From: Acidobacteriota bacterium
Lineage (GTDB): Bacteria > Acidobacteriota > Vicinamibacteria > Vicinamibacterales > UBA2999
Reading direction: 5' to 3'
Assembly: GCA_016871195.1 (NCBI GenBank)
Contig: VFZN01000008.1
Span: 1 to 57,500 of the forward strand
DNA length: 57,500 bases
Shown: in pieces, positions 1-9,241 of the stretch
Layout: every line of letters begins with the position of its first letter
Numbering within the stretch: position 1 is the stretch's first letter
Notes under the pieces: generated by a model
What the model was told of the DNA's origin: nothing
The model's database searches: none
What the model saw: only the letters and a program-made list of their open reading frames with translations
Made by a program: the position numbers and the translations under genes

Positions 1-2
1 GG

Positions 3-812
3 AGGCCCGGGGCCGTGCCGGCCGCCCTCACCGCCCTCACCAGCCCCGACCATCAGCTGGTGCTCGAAGCCACCCAGGCGTTCGTGGCCCCGATGCTCCC
101 CGCCGACACCGCGCCCGTTGCGCAGGCCCTCGTCGAGGCGCTCGCCCGACTGACCCGTGCGGGGGCCGACACCTCGCGCGACCCGCGCCTCGCCATCCTC
201 GCCAGACTCGAAGCCCTCGGCACCCGCGCCGTGGCCCCCCGGCTCGAGACCTATCTCACCGATTACGATCCGGCCGTCGCCGAACGCGCTGCCACGCTGC
301 TGTCGGCCTGGACCGGCACCGCGCGCACCGCCGCCCCGAAGCCGATAGCCGGGCCAGGCGTCACCCGCACACAGGTACAGGCCCTGCGCGGACGCCGTCT
401 GCGCGTGACCATGGCCGCGCTCGGTTCATTCGAGGTCGCCCTCGACGTTGATACCGCTCCGGTGACGGCCGTGCGCATCGCGGCTCTTGCGGCCGGGGGG
501 TACTACAACGGCCTCACCTTCCACCGCGTGGGTCCGAACTTTGTCATTCAGGGCGGCAGCCCCGGGGCGAACGAATATGCCGGGGCACCGCGCTACCTCC
601 GCGACGAAGTCGGCCTCCACAAGCGGGGCACCGTCGGCATTTCCACACGGGGACGCGACACCGGTGACGCCCAGTTCTTCGTCAACCTCGTCGATTCGCC
701 CAGGCTCGATCACCAGTACACCGTCTTCGGCAGTGTCACAAGCGGGATGGAGACCGTCGACGCCATCCTCGAAGGGGATGTCATCGAGCGTATCGAGTTG
801 GTCACACCCTGA
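3..812 (+). CDS. HEAT-repeat / cyclophilin-type peptidylprolyl isomerase, 5' truncated
   Basis: The C-terminal part of a peptidyl-prolyl cis-trans isomerase. The visible 269 residues begin with helical HEAT-like repeats (about the first 110 residues) and end in a cyclophilin domain (about residue 130 onward) with recognisable pieces LTFHRVGPNFVIQGG, DAQFFVNL and YTVFGSV. The frame is open to the window edge, and the GTG at 15 falls in the middle of HEAT-like sequence, so the true start is probably upstream and the gene is cut by the window. HEAT plus cyclophilin fusions in Gram-negative bacteria are usually exported folding factors, but no signal peptide is visible here. The stop TGA (810-812) overlaps the ATG of the next gene, implying translational coupling. 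Confident about the cyclophilin domain, less so about location. Confidence 0.85.
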   Translation, partial: RPGAVPAALTALTSPDHQLVLEATQAFVAPMLPADTAPVAQALVEALARLTRAGADTSRDPRLAILARLEALGTRAVAPRLETYLTDYDPAVAERAATLLSAWTGTARTAAPKPIAGPGVTRTQVQALRGRRLRVTMAALGSFEVALDVDTAPVTAVRIAALAAGGYYNGLTFHRVGPNFVIQGGSPGANEYAGAPRYLRDEVGLHKRGTVGISTRGRDTGDAQFFVNLVDSPRLDHQYTVFGSVTSGMETVDAILEGDVIERIELVTP

Positions 813-1984
813 TGCGGTCTGACCGGCTGCCGCGGCACCTCGGCGTCAATCAGGTGGCACAGACCCTCGAGGCCAGGCAGTCCACAGGCCTGCCGGTCAT
901 CGATCTGACGGAATCGAATCCGACGCTGGTCGGGCTGCACTATCCTCCCGACCTGCTGACGCCGCTGGCCGATGCCGCCGCGCTGCGGTATGACCCGCAA
1001 CCGCTCGGCCTGCCCTCGGCGCGCGAGGCGGTCAGCCGCGAGTTCCACAGGCAGCATCTCACCGTCCCTCCCGAACGCGTGGTACTCACCGCGAGCAGCA
1101 GCGAGGCCTATGGCCTGCTGTTCAAGCTCTTCGCCAACCCGCACGACGAAGTGCTGGTGCCGCAGCCGAGCTATCCGCTCTTCGACTACCTCACCGCTCT
1201 TGAAGGCGTGCGGGCCGTGCCGTATCAGGTGAGCTATCACGGTACTTGGCGCATTGACCTCGACACCGTACAGCAGGGACTCTCGTCGCGCACGCGGGGG
1301 GTGCTGGTGGTGTCGCCCAACAATCCCACCGGGTCGTACCTGCATCGCGATGACCTAGCAGCGCTCGTGGACATCTGTGAGGCGCGGGGGGTACCGCTCA
1401 TCGGCGACGAAGTGTTTTATGACTATGCCGTCGACCGACCAGCCGATGCGGTCTCGGTGCTGACGCAGGACCGTGTGGTGACGGTCGCGCTCGGCGGATT
1501 GTCGAAGTCGGCAGGACTGCCGCAGGTCAAACTGGGCTGGATGGGCTGGTCGGGCCCGGTGGCGCAGGTCGAGCCGCTGCTGCGGGCGTACGAGGTTATC
1601 GCCGACAGCTACCTGTCGGTCTCTACACCTGTGCAGCAGGCGGCATCGGCACTGCTGGTCTCGGGGGCCGGCATCAGGCAGCAGCTGCAGCAGCGCATCC
1701 GCAGAAACCTTGCGCAGCTGCGCGCGCGCTGCGGTGCGTATCCGTCTGTCGGTGTGCTGCCCGTCGAAGGCGGATGGACCGCCGTGCTGCAGGTGCCGTC
1801 CGTGCAGAGTGAAGAGGCGCTGGTGCTCGACCTCCTGCAGCACGACGGCGTGCGGGTGCACCCCGGCTACTTCTTCGACTTCCCGAAAGAGGCCTTTTTG
1901 ATTATCAGCCTGATCGTGCATCCCGACGTGCTGGCGACGGGCCTCGATGTGATGTTGCGCCGCGTCGGCGGGCCGCCCGCATGA
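812..1984 (+). CDS. PLP-dependent class I/II aminotransferase
   Basis: A fold-type I pyridoxal-phosphate aminotransferase of 390 residues, normal length for the AlaA/AspC-like family. It shows VVSPNNPTGSYL (substrate/PLP phosphate region), GDEVFYDY (Asp that contacts the pyridine nitrogen) and GGLSKSAGLPQVKLGW with the Schiff-base lysine in the SKS segment. The ATG at 812 shares its A with the upstream TGA, and its own stop overlaps the ATG of the glucanotransferase gene (ATGA at 1981-1984), so three genes in a row are probably one transcript. The amino-acid substrate cannot be read from sequence; an alanine/glutamate-pyruvate type enzyme is the best guess. Confidence 0.9.
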   Translation: MRSDRLPRHLGVNQVAQTLEARQSTGLPVIDLTESNPTLVGLHYPPDLLTPLADAAALRYDPQPLGLPSAREAVSREFHRQHLTVPPERVVLTASSSEAYGLLFKLFANPHDEVLVPQPSYPLFDYLTALEGVRAVPYQVSYHGTWRIDLDTVQQGLSSRTRGVLVVSPNNPTGSYLHRDDLAALVDICEARGVPLIGDEVFYDYAVDRPADAVSVLTQDRVVTVALGGLSKSAGLPQVKLGWMGWSGPVAQVEPLLRAYEVIADSYLSVSTPVQQAASALLVSGAGIRQQLQQRIRRNLAQLRARCGAYPSVGVLPVEGGWTAVLQVPSVQSEEALVLDLLQHDGVRVHPGYFFDFPKEAFLIISLIVHPDVLATGLDVMLRRVGGPPA

Positions 1985-3471
1985 TTCGACGCAGTGGGCT
2001 GTCGCTGCCGCTCAGCGCAGCCGTCTCTCGACGGAGCTGGGGCATTGGCGAGTTTCGTGATGCCGTACCCGTGGCCGAGTGGGCACGCGGGGCGCAGCAG
2101 CCGGTGCTGCAGCTGTTGCCGATGATGGAACTGCCGCCGGGTGAGGCGTCGCCCTATGCCGCGCTGTCGTCGTTTGCCCTCGATCCGGTGTTCATTGCGC
2201 TGCCGCAGGTGCCCGACTTCGAGGCCGGTGGCGGAGAACTGGTCTTTGAGGCACACGATCGCCTGGCCATTGACGACCTGCGCCTCGCCCCCCGCGTGCG
2301 GCGCGATGAGGTGCGGCGCCTCAAGCAGCGATGGCTGCGGCGCGCCTGGGATCGGTTCCGGCAGGTCGAACTCGCCCGCGCAATGCCGCGCGCCCGGGCC
2401 TTCGATGCATGGTGCACCCACGAGGCGTGGTGGCTCGACGAATATGCCGCGTTCCGCGCCCTCATGCACGACTTCGGTGATGCCCCGTGGTGGCAATGGC
2501 CCGCGCCCTGGAACGACCCGACGCCGGCACAGGTAATCGAGGTGGCCGCCACGCATCTCGAAGAGGTCGGCTACCGGAAATATCTGCAGTGGATTGCGGC
2601 CGCCCAGTGGCAGCGCGTGCGTGCGCAGGTGTTTCCCGTGCGTCTCTACGGCGATCTGCCGTTCATGGTCGCCGCCAACAGTGCCGAGGTCTGGGCTCGG
2701 CGGTCGCTGTTCCGCCTTGATGTGACGGTGGGCGCGCCGCCCGACGCCTTTGCGCCCGAGGGCCAGGACTGGGGCATGCCTGCGTGGCACTGGCCCGCCC
2801 TGGAAGCCACAGGCTTCGAGTGGATGCGTCAGCGGGCCACCCGGCTGGCATCGCTGTTTGACGGCCTGCGCATCGATCACCTGGTGGGGCTCTACCGCAC
2901 CTGGGTGGCTCCGCGCGATCATTCCCGGCACGCCACCTTTGCCCCGAGTGAGACCCGCGATCAGCGTCGCATCGGCGAGGCCATCGTCACGGCGATTCGC
3001 GAGTGTGGAGCCGAGGTGTATGCCGAAGATCTGGGCACCGTGCCCGACATGGTGCGGGACTCGATGGCGGCGTTGGACGTGGCGGGTCTCAAAGTGATGC
3101 GCTGGGAGCGACGCTGGGACGAAGAAGGACACCCGCCGATTCCTCCCGACGCCTATCCGATCAACTCGGTGGCGACAACCGGGACGCACGACATTCCTCC
3201 ACTCGCGGCGACGATGACGCCGGGTGAGGTGGGTGAGGAACTGGAGCGATTGCAGCAGTCGGCCTCAACCCTGACGCTGGTGCCGCTGCAGGATGCCTTC
3301 GCGTGGCCCGATCGCATCAACGTGCCCGGGGTCGTCGACGAGCAGAACTGGGCCTGGCGTGTGCCGCAGCCCGTCGACACCTGGCCCGACTGGCCCGAGG
3401 CCGTGCAGGCGCAGCAGCGTCTGGCAGACATCACGCGCCGGGCGGGACGCACGGCACCGGGAATCGGGTAG
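1981..3471 (+). CDS. malQ: 4-alpha-glucanotransferase (amylomaltase, GH77)
   Basis: Transfers alpha-1,4-glucan segments between maltodextrins in cytosolic glycogen/maltodextrin metabolism. The 496-residue protein has the GH77 landmarks: GDLPFMVAANSAEVW, APPDAFAPEGQDWG, GLRIDHLVGLYRTW (catalytic nucleophile Asp in RIDH), EVYAEDLGTVP (acid/base Glu) and TTGTHDIPPL. The length matches the short bacterial form. The ATG overlaps the stop of the aminotransferase gene by four bases. It could be annotated as malQ with good confidence although overall divergence from the E. coli enzyme looks high; no other glycogen genes are in the window. Confidence 0.9.
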   Translation: MIRRSGLSLPLSAAVSRRSWGIGEFRDAVPVAEWARGAQQPVLQLLPMMELPPGEASPYAALSSFALDPVFIALPQVPDFEAGGGELVFEAHDRLAIDDLRLAPRVRRDEVRRLKQRWLRRAWDRFRQVELARAMPRARAFDAWCTHEAWWLDEYAAFRALMHDFGDAPWWQWPAPWNDPTPAQVIEVAATHLEEVGYRKYLQWIAAAQWQRVRAQVFPVRLYGDLPFMVAANSAEVWARRSLFRLDVTVGAPPDAFAPEGQDWGMPAWHWPALEATGFEWMRQRATRLASLFDGLRIDHLVGLYRTWVAPRDHSRHATFAPSETRDQRRIGEAIVTAIRECGAEVYAEDLGTVPDMVRDSMAALDVAGLKVMRWERRWDEEGHPPIPPDAYPINSVATTGTHDIPPLAATMTPGEVGEELERLQQSASTLTLVPLQDAFAWPDRINVPGVVDEQNWAWRVPQPVDTWPDWPEAVQAQQRLADITRRAGRTAPGIG

Positions 3472-3474
3472 ACT
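3469..3474 (+). promoter_or_regulatory. -10-like TAGACT close to a GTG start
   Basis: TAGACT lies 7 nt before the GTG at 3482, inside the 3' end of malQ. The same 7-nt geometry recurs at acs, tyrS and others in this window, so it supports a near-leaderless transcript for the small membrane protein. No clear -35 was seen. Confidence 0.4.
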
Positions 3475-3481
3475 CGAAATC

Positions 3482-3979
3482 GTGAACCTCCGCCGCGTAG
3501 TCGCCCTGCTGGGCGGCGTGCTTGTGCTCTTCCATGTCTGGCTGCTCGGGCGCCAGATCTGGGAAGGCCAGCTGGCCGATCCCGGCCTGCTGCTGCGGTG
3601 GATGATTGCGGCCGGGCTCGTGGCGGCGCTGGTGCACCTGGCGCGCCGGGGCCAGCCCCTGCTGTGGGGCCGCCGCGCGACGGCTGTCTGGCTGCTGGCG
3701 GCCGTGCTGCACGGACCGGCCATCGCCGGAGAACTCGCAGACCACACCCTCGCTGGGCTTCCCGAGGCTGTCACGGCGCTGGTGGAGATTGCAGCCGCCT
3801 CGGTCGTGACAGGGCTCGGCCTCGCCGTGCTGCAGCGGCGGCAGTGGCACTGGCAGCGACCCGCGCTGCACCTGGCGGTCGTGACACCGCGCAGCCGGCG
3901 TCTCGATCGACGGCCGTGGCTGTCGCTGCGCGCCGTTCCCCGTCCCCCTCCCTCGATTCCCTCCCTCATCGTCGCCTGA
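3482..3979 (+). CDS. Small multi-pass membrane protein, unknown function
   Basis: A 165-residue protein I do not recognise. It has an N-terminal hydrophobic helix (starting VNLRRVVALLGGVLVLF), then further hydrophobic stretches around residues 40-55, 70-85 and 95-118, so three or four membrane segments, and a basic, proline-rich C-terminal tail. GTG 3482 was chosen because it is the first start after the malQ stop and gives a sensible N-terminal helix with a basic residue in front; a longer form starting inside malQ is open but would have to overlap it. It sits 150 bp upstream of a TonB-dependent receptor and could be linked to it in function, but the sequence gives no proof. Confidence 0.6.
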   Translation: MNLRRVVALLGGVLVLFHVWLLGRQIWEGQLADPGLLLRWMIAAGLVAALVHLARRGQPLLWGRRATAVWLLAAVLHGPAIAGELADHTLAGLPEAVTALVEIAAASVVTGLGLAVLQRRQWHWQRPALHLAVVTPRSRRLDRRPWLSLRAVPRPPPSIPSLIVA

Positions 3980-4130
3980 CGGTCTGTGCCGTGCATCCCG
4001 GTGCCTCGATGGCGCCTGCGGTGTGGCGGACCACGTCCGTCGTGTGTGTTCCGAATGGGTCGATCGCTGATCGCGGCATGTGCAACCTGAGGGCAGGTGC
4101 GCGCAGCGCGTCGGCGCGGGAGTGTGAATC
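3980..4130. other. Intergenic leader before TonB receptor gene
   Basis: About 150 bp without a gene. I looked for a cobalamin riboswitch or other metabolite-binding leader, because TonB receptors are often controlled this way, and saw no B12-box-like sequence or long conserved pairing. A GGGAG ribosome-binding-like run lies just before the ATG at 4131. Confidence 0.4.
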
Positions 4131-6782
4131 ATGCGTGCATGGATACAGATGTGTGTGCTGGTGCTGGGGTTGGGCATGGGCACGGCGGCGACGGCAGGGG
4201 CCGAGTCGCTCAAAGGGGTGGTGGCCGACTCCACCGGAGCGCCCCTGGCCGATGTGAAAGTGACGGTGCGCGACGTGGCCACCGGCCAGGTGATCGAAGT
4301 CACCACCGGGGCCGACGGGCGCTATGACGTGAGCGTGCCCGCGGCGGGCGAGTATCTGGTGTCGGCGGTACACCCGGGATTTTCCGAGGCCACGCGGACG
4401 GTGGTGATCGAGGCGCCGGCCAGCGATGTCGAGGTGCCGCTGACGCTCGATGTGGCCGGACTGTCGACGGCTGTGGTCGTCACCGCGTCGCGTGCCGAGC
4501 GTGACGCGCGCCAGATTCCACTGCACATCGAGACGATTGGTGCCGAGCGCATCGCGCAGACCAACCAGACCTCGACGGGTGACGCCCTGACGATGGCCGC
4601 CAATGTGACGCCGGTCGGCAACGGTCCCTTCGGCGTGCGGCCGAGGCTGCGTGGCCTCGACTCGACGCGGCTGCTGGTGCTGGTCGATGGCGAGCGGCTC
4701 AATACGGCCCGCCAGGCAACGGATCGCACCGGCGCCGAAGTCGGGCTGATTGCACCGGACGCCATTGCACGGATGGAAGTGGTCAACGGCGCGGGCACGC
4801 TGATGTATGGATCGGACGCGCTTGCCGGCACCATCAACATCATCACGAACGAAGCCGCATTCACGCCGAGCGTGCGGTGGCTCTATGGCCTGAACGGCTT
4901 CTACAGTAGCAACGAAGACGGGCGCCGGGGCACCGCGACGCTCGGCTTTACGGTGCCGCGCATGACACTGCGGGTGCAGGCCGGGGCAGAAGAGTTCGGG
5001 AGCTACCGCGCTGGTGCGCTGACCACCGAAGATACACGCACGTTCTTCACCAGCGGCCAGCTCACGCGGCGCGACACGATCGACAACAACTTCGGGTTCC
5101 GACTGGGGGCGTTTCCCGATCCGTTCAACGCGCCGTACGTGCGCACCGACAACGCCGTCATCAATTCGCAGGCCTCGGGTAACTTTGTGACTGCGACCAG
5201 CCTCATCAAGCTGGCGGAACGGCACACCCTGCGCTTCAAATATCAGCGTCGCCGGATGAACGACATCGGCTTCCCCGATTTCGACGCGCCGTATTTCTTC
5301 AACACGACCAGCCTGCCGTTCAGCAATCTCGACCGGGCCTCGGTGCGCTACGAAGCGCAGGCGGTGACGCCCTGGCTGGCCAACCTGTCGGCCACGGCCT
5401 ACTACCAGCGCACCGAGCGGCAGTTGCGAAACACACTGCCCGTGCAGTTCCCGGCACCGACGCCCGTCACCCTCTTTCCGATTGCCGTGATGCGTCTGAA
5501 TGTGGTGTCGGAAACCGAACAGCGCGTCTGGACGCCCGGCGTCGATCTGCAGGCGGTGATTGTGCCCGCCGCGCATCACCGCATCACGACCGGGCTGACC
5601 TTCTATCGTGACCGTAGCAGTGACCGTCGGCTCACGACAACCACCACGTCGATGGTGGGACAGGTGATTGCGGGTGCGCGCGGCCCGGCGCCGGTGGTCT
5701 TCCCTGCGCCGGTGGTGCTGGGCCCGGCGTCGGTGGCACGGCCCGTGCGCGTGCCGAATGCGAGCTTCCAGGACATTGCGCTGTTTGCCCAGGAGGAATG
5801 GCGCATCGCCCCGCGCGTGCTCTTCACCGCCGGCGTGCGTGGCGACTTCTTTACCGTCACCACCGAGGCCACACCTGGCTACGAGGTCGCCTCGCTCATC
5901 GTCGGGGCGCGGCCGGCCATTGATGCTGCGACGCTGCCCGATGTGAACGGCGCCACATATCAGCGGAACTCGCTGACGGGCGATGCCGGCCTGGTCTTCA
6001 ATCAGGGCGGGCGCGTCAGTCCCTTCCTGAGAGTGGGGCGCAGCTATCGGCACCCCAACCTCGAAGAAATGCTGTTTGCCGGGCCGGCCACCGTGGGCAG
6101 CATTGTCCCGAACATCGCCGTCAAGCCTGAGACCGGCGTCAACATCGACACAGGCGCCAAGTTCACGCTCGGCCGCATGTCGGGCGGGGCCTATGTCTTC
6201 GTGAACCAGTACCAGAACTTCATCGCGCAGGATCTGGTGGTGGCGACCACCGCATCCGGTCCGCTGGCGCAGGCCACCAACTACGCGGATGTGCGCATCG
6301 GTGGTGTCGAGTATTCGGCCGATGCCCCGTTTGTCGTCGGGCGCGGCGTGCTGATGGTGTCGACGTCGGGCGCGTTCATGCGCGGCACGATTACCGACGG
6401 CGTCAATCCGCTCGACGGCGCCTCGCTGGCCAATACCCCGGCCGACAACATCACGCCGTCGCGTGTGCTGGCATCGGCACGTTACACGGGCAGTGCCGGC
6501 CGCTGGTGGCTCGAGTACGGCGTGCGTGCACAGGGGCGCGTCGACCGCGTCGCCGAAACCGTGCTCGACTCGCCGTTCCTGATCCCGCAGGATCTGCTGT
6601 CGCTGGATAGCTTCGTGGTGCAGCGCGTCGGCGCCGGCATCACGCTGACCCGCGGGGTCCATCGTGTGGGCCTGACACTGGCGGTGGAAAATCTGGGAAA
6701 CGTGTACTACCGCGAGCACTTCCAGTTTGCACCGGCGCGCGGCCGCACATTCACAGTGGGACTCAACCTGGGAGCGTTCTAG
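4131..6782 (+). CDS. TonB-dependent outer-membrane receptor
   Basis: An 883-residue outer-membrane active-transport receptor. Residues 1-24 form a signal peptide; about 27-105 form a carboxypeptidase-regulatory-like beta-sandwich (LKGVVADSTGAPLADVKVTV, TGADGRYDVSVP), typical of Bacteroidetes and Acidobacteria receptors. A plug domain follows (about 118-240, with PRLRGLDSTRLLVLVDGERL and IARMEVVNGAGTLMYGSDALAGTINIIT), and a beta-barrel ends in the terminal phenylalanine of NLGAF, the BAM recognition signature. The plug resembles haem, vitamin B12 or colicin-type siderophore receptors, but the ligand cannot be decided. A small membrane protein lies upstream; a hairpin terminator follows directly. 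Confidence 0.9.
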   Translation: MRAWIQMCVLVLGLGMGTAATAGAESLKGVVADSTGAPLADVKVTVRDVATGQVIEVTTGADGRYDVSVPAAGEYLVSAVHPGFSEATRTVVIEAPASDVEVPLTLDVAGLSTAVVVTASRAERDARQIPLHIETIGAERIAQTNQTSTGDALTMAANVTPVGNGPFGVRPRLRGLDSTRLLVLVDGERLNTARQATDRTGAEVGLIAPDAIARMEVVNGAGTLMYGSDALAGTINIITNEAAFTPSVRWLYGLNGFYSSNEDGRRGTATLGFTVPRMTLRVQAGAEEFGSYRAGALTTEDTRTFFTSGQLTRRDTIDNNFGFRLGAFPDPFNAPYVRTDNAVINSQASGNFVTATSLIKLAERHTLRFKYQRRRMNDIGFPDFDAPYFFNTTSLPFSNLDRASVRYEAQAVTPWLANLSATAYYQRTERQLRNTLPVQFPAPTPVTLFPIAVMRLNVVSETEQRVWTPGVDLQAVIVPAAHHRITTGLTFYRDRSSDRRLTTTTTSMVGQVIAGARGPAPVVFPAPVVLGPASVARPVRVPNASFQDIALFAQEEWRIAPRVLFTAGVRGDFFTVTTEATPGYEVASLIVGARPAIDAATLPDVNGATYQRNSLTGDAGLVFNQGGRVSPFLRVGRSYRHPNLEEMLFAGPATVGSIVPNIAVKPETGVNIDTGAKFTLGRMSGGAYVFVNQYQNFIAQDLVVATTASGPLAQATNYADVRIGGVEYSADAPFVVGRGVLMVSTSGAFMRGTITDGVNPLDGASLANTPADNITPSRVLASARYTGSAGRWWLEYGVRAQGRVDRVAETVLDSPFLIPQDLLSLDSFVVQRVGAGITLTRGVHRVGLTLAVENLGNVYYREHFQFAPARGRTFTVGLNLGAF

Positions 6783-6805
6783 GCGGGGCCCGAGGCCCGG
6801 GCCGA

Positions 6806-6840
6806 TCGCTGGTGGTCCCTCCGCGAGGGACCACCAGTGG
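6806..6840. terminator. Bidirectional hairpin between convergent genes
   Basis: A perfect 12-bp inverted repeat, CTGGTGGTCCCT (6809-6820) with AGGGACCACCAG (6826-6837), extended by one further C-G pair in the loop. It lies between the converging TonB-receptor and TPR-lipoprotein genes. There is no U-tract on either side, so termination efficiency is uncertain, but the position and symmetry fit a shared terminator. Confidence 0.7.
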
Positions 6841-6843
6841 CGG

Positions 6844-7797
6844 CTACTTCATGCGAGCCAGGTCTGCCTCAGCGGCGATGTAGCCGAACGCATTCCAGCC
6901 GCTGCCTGACACGACGCGCGTCAGCACCTCGCGCGCCTTGTCGGGCTGCCCGGTGACCAGGTAGTAGTTGCCGACACCGTAGCCCTGCGTGGCGATGGTG
7001 GTCGCATCGGCCGTGGCCGTGTCGAGCAGCGATTCCGGGGTCGACAGGCCCTTGTACATGAGCAGTCGCTTGTGGTACGACTGGTTCTCGAGAATGTCCA
7101 TCACCGGAGTGATGCGCTCGAGGACACGCGCTGCGTCGGCCTTGCGGTCGAGGCGCATCAGTGTCATCCACATCCAGTCGCTCGTGGCCGTCACCGAGTC
7201 GTCATTCGTCGACACCTTCATACATTCCGCAAACGCGTCGTAGGCCTGCGCGAAGTGTCCCTGCAGGTAGTGCGCCAGCCCGAGGTGATACCAGATGTTG
7301 AACTGCAGCGTGCTGCGCGGCACGCCCGCGGCATTCGGAGCACCGTCGGGCTCGATTTCATCGGGCTTTCCGGCAATGAGTGAGGCGGCCTTGGTGAAGT
7401 CGGCCTCGGCCCTGGCAAACTCACGCACCGACAGATAGCGATGCCCGCGATGCCGATAGAACCGCGCATCGGTGGGGAAGCGCTCGATGCCGCGGGTGAA
7501 GGTGTCGATCGCCGCGCGATACTTCCACAGATAGCCTTGCCGGCGTCCCACCCAGATGAGCGCATCGGCGCTGTCGGGCTGCGCAGCCAGCACGGCGTTC
7601 GCCGCCTCGAGATCACCCTCGAGCTTTGCCTGATTCGGAATCGGCACTGGGGGCAGCAGGTCCTGGCCCGACAGTGACCGGGCTTCGGCCACTGGCGGCG
7701 GGGCCGGCGTCCCGGGCGGCGGGGCCGAGGGCGCAGGGGACGAACACGCCGCCAGGGTGGCGACACCAAGTGCAGTCAGCAGCAGTCGGAATGTCAT
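6844..7797 (-). CDS. TPR-repeat lipoprotein
   Basis: A 317-residue lipoprotein of unknown exact role. The start at 7797 gives MTFRLLLTALGVATLAAC, a clean type II signal peptide with lipobox LAAC and Cys18; a Pro-rich linker follows. Residues from about 60 on are alpha-helical tetratricopeptide-like repeats (for example ALIWVGRRQGYLWKY, ARFYRHRGHRYLSV, WYHLGLAHYLQGHFAQAYDAF). TPR lipoproteins usually act as scaffolds at the outer or inner membrane. GGGAG lies 6-10 nt before this ATG and TATGAT about 19 nt before it, supporting the chosen start over a longer upstream frame. It converges on the TonB receptor gene. Confidence 0.8.
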   Translation of the reverse strand: MTFRLLLTALGVATLAACSSPAPSAPPPGTPAPPPVAEARSLSGQDLLPPVPIPNQAKLEGDLEAANAVLAAQPDSADALIWVGRRQGYLWKYRAAIDTFTRGIERFPTDARFYRHRGHRYLSVREFARAEADFTKAASLIAGKPDEIEPDGAPNAAGVPRSTLQFNIWYHLGLAHYLQGHFAQAYDAFAECMKVSTNDDSVTATSDWMWMTLMRLDRKADAARVLERITPVMDILENQSYHKRLLMYKGLSTPESLLDTATADATTIATQGYGVGNYYLVTGQPDKAREVLTRVVSGSGWNAFGYIAAEADLARMK

Positions 7798-7816
7798 CGG
7801 GGCTCCCTCGCCGCGC

Positions 7817-7822
7817 ATCATA
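7817..7822 (-). promoter_or_regulatory. -10-like TATGAT for the TPR lipoprotein gene
   Basis: On the minus strand TATGAT ends 19 nt before the ATG at 7797, leaving a leader of roughly 12 nt that contains GGGAG. This gene therefore differs from the near-leaderless genes in the window: it has a conventional ribosome-binding site. Confidence 0.4.
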
Positions 7823-7929
7823 CGCCGGGTGAAGCGCGCCCTGGGCCTGCCACCGCCTGCGACCGCAGCAGATTTCGGGAAAATGTGCGCACGCACCCCG
7901 CTGGCGGAGGCTCTGCGCAAGCTGGTAGC

Positions 7930-9192
7930 ATGAGCAGGTTTCTGTCCATGCCCCGCAAGCTCACGGTCATCGCCGCGTGTGTCTGTGCAGTGCTGCTCGG
8001 TGCCGCGGCCCTGCATCTGGCGCAGGCCGACGGGCCGGCGCCCGGGCATGGCGCCGTGCGGACCACAGACGTGACGCTGCCGCGCGAGGCCGACCGCATC
8101 GAAGGGCTCATCAAACCGGGGCAGACCGTCGCCGGTCTGCTGCGTGCCGCCGGCATTGCCGCCGGTGAGCAGCAGGCCATGCTGGCAGCCATGATGCCCG
8201 TGTTTCCCGCGCGGCAGTTCCGCCTCGGCAATCCCTTCGCCATCGACCGGCTGTTCAGCGGCTCGCTGCGGGGCTTTCACTATCACGTGGATGTCGATCG
8301 CATGCTGCACGTCGAGCGTCGCGCGGAAGGCACCTACGCCGCCCGCATCGAAACGCTGCCACGGCAGACGTCGGTCGATGTGGTGACCGGCGGCATTTCG
8401 GCACAGACGCCGTCGCTGACGCAGGCGCTCGATGCCGAAGGTGAAGGACTCGATCTGGCCCTGCAGATGGCCGACATCTTTTCCGGCGAAATCGACTTCT
8501 CATCGGAACTGCAGCCCGGCGATTCGTTCCGGCTGCTGGTCGAGCGGCGCACGCGCGACGGTGCGCCGGCTGCCTACGGCGCCATCCTCGCCGCTGAGTT
8601 CGTCGCTAGCGGGCGCGCGATCCGTGCAGTGCGTTTCGAGACTGCAGGCGGCAAGCCCGCCTACTATGACGAGCAGGGCCGATCGCTGCGGCGCTTCTTC
8701 CTGAAATCACCCCTCAAGTTCGAGCCGCGCATCACCTCGCGCTTCTCATCGGGGCGGCGTCATCCAATTCTCAACTTCACCCGGGCCCACAACGGCGTCG
8801 ACTATGCCGCGCCCACCGGGGCCCCCGTCGCCGCCGTCGCGCCAGGCACCGTGAGCTTTGCCGGATGGACAAACGGGGGCGGCAGAACTGTCCGTGTCCG
8901 CCACCAGAACGGATACGAGAGCGAGTATCTGCATCTGTCCGCCATCAGCGTCCGTGCCGGCGAGCGCGTGACGCAGGGGGATGTCGTCGGCAAGGTCGGT
9001 GCAACCGGTCTGGCCACTGGCCCGCACCTGCATTACGGACTCCGGCGTGACGGACGGTATGTGAATCCGGTGGTCGAACACCGCAATATGCCGCCCGGCG
9101 AACCGATTGCCCCCCACGAGATGGAGGGCTTCAGGCGCGTGCATGCTGACGTGTTCGGCCGCCTGGCCGGCACGGCGCGCGCGGCCAACTGA
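7930..9192 (+). CDS. M23-family peptidoglycan endopeptidase
   Basis: A 420-residue cell-wall hydrolase. An N-terminal membrane anchor or uncleaved signal (about 10-30) is followed by an OapA/LysM-like region (IKPGQTVAGLLRAAGI), an intermediate domain, and a C-terminal lysostaphin-type M23 domain (about 265-375). The zinc ligands are visible: H287 and D291 in HNGVDYAAP and H368 in PHLHYG, with H335 (YLHLS) and H366 as catalytic histidines, so it should be active. The architecture matches the MepM/YebA family, which cleaves D-Ala-mDAP cross-links. ATG 7930 was chosen because it begins the basic-hydrophobic anchor; the frame is open for 45 nt upstream without a better start. Confidence 0.88.
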   Translation: MSRFLSMPRKLTVIAACVCAVLLGAAALHLAQADGPAPGHGAVRTTDVTLPREADRIEGLIKPGQTVAGLLRAAGIAAGEQQAMLAAMMPVFPARQFRLGNPFAIDRLFSGSLRGFHYHVDVDRMLHVERRAEGTYAARIETLPRQTSVDVVTGGISAQTPSLTQALDAEGEGLDLALQMADIFSGEIDFSSELQPGDSFRLLVERRTRDGAPAAYGAILAAEFVASGRAIRAVRFETAGGKPAYYDEQGRSLRRFFLKSPLKFEPRITSRFSSGRRHPILNFTRAHNGVDYAAPTGAPVAAVAPGTVSFAGWTNGGGRTVRVRHQNGYESEYLHLSAISVRAGERVTQGDVVGKVGATGLATGPHLHYGLRRDGRYVNPVVEHRNMPPGEPIAPHEMEGFRRVHADVFGRLAGTARAAN

Positions 9193-9241
9193 CCGGCCGC
9201 AGCGTTCGAGACACCTGACCCACCCTGACCTGAGGAACGGC

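Noticed and set aside
3980-4130. Possible cobalamin riboswitch before the TonB receptor
   Set aside because: No B12-box-like sequence or extended pairing was seen; the short GGTGCC/GGCGCC pairing is too weak.
3966-6719. A 917-codon open frame antisense to the TonB receptor gene
   Set aside because: GC-rich codon bias makes long antisense frames; the translation is rich in His, Arg and Gly with no domain, and the plus strand encodes an obvious receptor.
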